Origin: Carex sylvatica
Lineage: Eukaryota; Streptophyta; Magnoliopsida; Poales; Cyperaceae
NCBI GenBank assembly: GCA_964058845.1
Contig: CAXKVR010000269.1
Span: 1 to 22,299, forward strand
Direction: 5' to 3'
Length of the DNA stretch: 22,299 nucleotides
Shown: in pieces, positions 19,749 to 22,299 of the stretch
Position numbering within the stretch: position 1 is the first letter of the stretch
How the letters are laid out: each line of letters opens with the position of its first letter
The notes under the pieces: generated by a model
Databases searched by the model: none
What the model was told of the DNA's origin: nothing
Seen by the model: only the letters and a program-made list of their open reading frames with translations
Position numbers and translations under genes: made by a program

Positions 19749-20561
19749 AGGGAGGTTAGAGAGACGATTAATAAACGCGGGGTGGCAGGAAGGATTTCAA
19801 AATTTTAAAGAGAGATCGGGAGGCGAGGAGAATTCTTTATCTAGACCTGCCATATGAAGACCAAATAGGTGGGTCCCAAGTTCAGTAACTCATCCCCGAT
19901 TGATAGAATGGACCTCGTTTTGTATTTGATTTCCCGAACGCGAGCCCTCATAACCGAAAAGCTACTGGACAAGCTCGGGTGGTTCAGGGATAGTTTCGGT
20001 ATTTGCATATTATTTGGTCCTGCGTTTGACTTGATTAAACTTTGACCAGTCCTGTTTCATAGTTTGAAGGACGTAATGACTCTTACATGTGGGGCACGAA
20101 CAGACGATTGTATCTACTGGCGTTTTATGTGGTAATGCACCAAGAGCAACTTATTATACCACAGGGATCAAGCTCCTGGGGCATCACCATAGTTAACCGT
20201 ATGTATTAGACTAAAAAGTGGGACCCATTTGTCATCCTCAGTAAGCAATTAAACCTCACATCATTAAAATAACACTTTCTAATTATAAATAGAAAAAAAT
20301 CTTTCAATCCCATTTGTTCTTAGAAGCACAGTGATTGACAACAGTTCTGACAACAAGAACCAGAACATCATAATAATTGTCTGAAACTTACAAGTTGCTG
20401 TGTTCATGTGGAAATAAACAGAGAATTAAAAAAAATTAAAACAAGATATCATATCATACAGCTACACTATTCATCCCGAGAATCAGAATTCAATTATAGA
20501 TATAAAAGAAACGCACAAAAAAGTTCCACATGGCATTTTCAGTCAACTTGCAACTGGGTTC
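19749..20561. promoter_or_regulatory. Upstream region of the F-box gene
   Basis: Contains the 5' UTR and presumed promoter of the minus-strand F-box gene. I see no convincing minus-strand TATA box at a sensible distance, so the promoter may be TATA-less. The open frame at 20408-20638 is AT-rich, unconserved, and runs into the inverted repeat. No other feature recognised. Confidence 0.4.
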
Positions 20562-20642
20562 CTCAAATTTCTAAATCAGAATTAAATGAATACCATCTGA
20601 TTAATCAAATTTTAGATTTTATCACAAACTTGGACTGAATCT

Positions 20643-20793
20643 GCGGACGGATTCTCAATCCGTGCGCTTATTGAGCCTGCGGACAGATCCATTCGCTTAC
20701 TGAGCCTACACATGCATTTGTGCGCATACTGAGTTGGCGCACCGACCCGTTCGCAAACTAAGTAGACGCACGGATTGGTGCGCCACTAAGCGG
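20643..20793 (+). repeat. 29-bp minisatellite, left arm
   Basis: Contiguous units at 20643-20678 (36 bp, with a 7-bp insertion), 20679-20707, 20708-20736, 20737-20765 (29 bp each) and 20766-20793 (28 bp). Each follows the pattern RCG-NAC-NGA near the start and KCGC..ACTRAG near the end. They are much more GC-rich than the surroundings. Confidence 0.82.
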
Positions 20794-21298
20794 ACGGAAC
20801 CTTTATTTATTTTCTTATGATATTTAACCTGAGGGGATGTGATTTGACGGCATATATGTACACTCTTTATATATTTCAATATTATAAGCTCAGCTTGGAT
20901 CCTCTGTGGCGAATAAATATTTTCATAATTTGTGGCCAGTTCCAAAGACCCTCATATCTCTATATAAATTTTTCCTGTCAGGGATAGACTACATGAAAAT
21001 CAGATCTTTATTGGTATACTAAATCTAGAGTCTTGCTGAGTTGGATAAATGTGACATGATATTATGTTTTTTTTTTAATGTATTCTAATATTTTGTTTAA
21101 CATATTTTATAAAATGCATCTCTGAGTTGCATGACGGTTTACAACGTGTCAACTTTCAAGTTAAGAGCTCAAAATTTCAAAGTGATATGTTCTTTCAAAC
21201 TATTAATTTTCTAACTTCAATTTTAGTTTCTAACTTCAATTTTAGTGTGTGTCGTGTTGTATGCGTTTCTAACACGAATGCTGACTAGGAATGCGAAT

Positions 21299-21415
21299 GG
21301 GTCGGTGCGTCAATTCAGTACGTGCACGGATGCATGCGCAGGCTCAGTAAGTGAATGGATCGGTCCATAGACCCAATACGCGCACGGATTGGAGATCCAT
21401 CCGCAAATTCAGTCC
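21299..21415 (-). repeat. 29-bp minisatellite, right arm
   Basis: Units at 21299-21327, 21328-21356 and 21357-21385 (29 bp each) plus a longer diverged unit, 21386-21415. All are inverted relative to the left-arm units and begin GGRTCGGT/GGATGCAT-like with CTCAGTAA-type centres. A degenerate unit may precede at 21271-21298. Confidence 0.8.
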
Positions 21416-21510
21416 AAATTCGTGATGGAATTTGAAATATGTTAATCGGGTGATATTTATTTAATTCTGATTTAATGGGTGGCAAGAAAAGATAATTCGG
21501 CTCAAATTTC

Positions 21511-21815
21511 AACCAATGCTTCGTTTACAAAATCTATTTCACAAATCGTACAAGGAAAAAAAAAAAAACATAATCAGACAAAAATGAATTGATAACAAAA
21601 GAATCACACAATTAATGGTGAAGAAAACTAGAACCATCCAAACAGTGGCGCTGTGGTATATTTCAACAAGGGATTTTTTTTTTCTTTTTGAAGAAAAACA
21701 AGGGAATTTAAATTGAACCATTGGCTGCATCTGTTGTATGATTCCAGCTCCACCACCGCTTTATAATGAACATAAATGAATTAATGATTAAGCACCAAAA
21801 TATCTCTCCGTGCAC
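21511..21815. other. 3' flank of the SFT2-like gene
   Basis: The likely 3' UTR of the minus-strand SFT2-like gene plus AT-rich DNA with A and T homopolymer runs at 21556-21568 and 21675-21684. The minus-strand frame at 21539-21730 has no recognisable homologue. Confidence 0.45.
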
Positions 21816-22299
21816 TCAAATCTCAGTGTCAAAAACCCTTACGAACATATCTGAGGCGAATTTTCTGGCAAAAGGGATATAACTCAGGCCATACCTACAA
21901 AACCAGCATTGAAGTTGTTAATAACCAAAAACCAGTCTAAACATACTTTGGGAAAGTGCTGTAAATTTTATATATAACCAAAGTTATGAACTGCAAGCTT
22001 ACCAAGCTAGAGCACATATCTCAATTATAATTGCTATCAGTGTCAATAACTTGTTATGAATCTATAGAAGAACAAAGACAATGTTTGACATGTTAGTAAG
22101 TTTCTTTTATCAGATCAACTCACAAAAATCTCAAAAAAATTAGATACAACTAGTTGTGGAATATTTCTCACCAAAAGAGCACAAATAAGAGCGAGGAGAA
22201 CACATCCACCATAAATTGCAGTTGCAAGGACCCGAACTCGATCAAACATCATCGTAAGCTGCTGTGTGGGCCCGATTAGAAAAGTTGTGCTGCCACATC
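21816..22299 (-). CDS. SFT2: SFT2/Got1-like vesicle transport protein, C-terminal part
   Basis: Three minus-strand exons, 22172-22299 (cut by the window edge), 22003-22061 and 21816-21894, joined through GT..AG introns with matching phases (0, then 2) to a TGA stop. This gives 87 visible residues. The protein reads FLIGPTQQLTMMFDRVRV, a hydrophobic span (LATAIYGGCVLLALICALL), the short loop IHNKLLT, a second hydrophobic stretch (LIAIIIEICALAWYGLSYI) and a tail with PFARKF ending DTEI. FLxGP, the MMFDxVR segment, EICAL-W and SYIPFAR are hallmarks of Sft2-like proteins. These are small four-span membrane proteins of the Golgi that, in yeast, act in fusion of endosome-derived vesicles with the late Golgi. 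The N-terminal cytosolic part and first membrane span are outside the window. Confidence 0.9.

Larger units (their letters stand above)
20572..21500. mobile_element. Inverted-repeat element with 29-bp tandem units in its arms
   Basis: Left arm 20572-20754 and right arm 21297-21474 are reverse complements at roughly 80 percent by eye (for example tttggactgaat/cttggactgaat and caatccgtgcgc in both). The GC-rich part of each arm is tandem 29-bp units. The spacer is about 540 bp and includes taacctgaggggatgtga (20825-20842), a MITE terminus shared with 14904-14921. A 10-mer ctcaaatttc stands at 20562-20571 and 21501-21510 and may be the target duplication, though the right arm pairing stops 26 bp short of it. 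No transposase ORF, so a non-autonomous element. Family unknown. Confidence 0.65.

Noticed and set aside
20643..21415. CRISPR-like array because of 29-bp repeats
   Set aside because: Units are contiguous with no spacers, arranged as inverted arms, in a plant nuclear context.
20706..21512. Minus-strand open frames at 20706-20945 and 21315-21512
   Set aside because: Encoded by the repeat arms and spacer; no protein family features.

Overview
This is a nuclear plant window, most likely from a eudicot. The genes are split by introns with GT..AG borders, intergenic DNA is very AT-rich, and the gap between genes is full of small DNA-transposon relics. I cannot name the species. Five protein genes can be supported. 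From left to right they are: the 3' half of a UBR7-type PHD-finger E3 ligase gene (+, 41-1791, 5' end outside the window); a 95-aa single-exon protein starting MGNC (+, 6705-6992); a 145-aa single-exon protein starting MGNF of the same family (-, 13875-14312); a complete eight-exon F-box gene encoding 396 aa (-, 16384-19748), resembling Arabidopsis At3g61730 (REDUCED MALE FERTILITY) as far as I remember that family; and the last three exons of an SFT2/Got1-like Golgi vesicle-transport protein (-, 21816-22299, 5' end outside). The intron phases of the F-box and SFT2 models close without a break, which is the strongest internal support for them.

Between the genes the dominant content is non-autonomous, hairpin-forming mobile elements. 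I count nine inverted-repeat elements. Four have exact 9-bp target duplications, the hallmark of Mutator-like (MULE) elements: 2753-3124, 9360-10040, 13033-13412 and 14729-14925. The first and third belong to one family. Other foldbacks lie at 7877-8064, 8069-8283, 8297-8464 and 10077-10415. A 901-bp solo LTR (minus strand, Ty3/gypsy-like ends) occupies 11402-12302. Two poly(A)-type retro-insertions with 14-15-bp target duplications are visible: one is almost pure poly(T) (3573-3596), and one is a 123-bp retroposon inside F-box intron 7 with a 7-bp stem-loop just before its poly(A).

The least ordinary structure is at about 20572-21500: two inverted arms of about 180 bp, each built partly of contiguous 29-bp tandem units, enclosing about 540 bp. 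A second unusual area is the F-box 3' flank (15140-16350), where a segment is duplicated in direct orientation with differing insertions.

The genes do not form a pathway. The two MGN-type proteins are diverged paralogues in convergent orientation, separated by about 6.9 kb of transposon debris.
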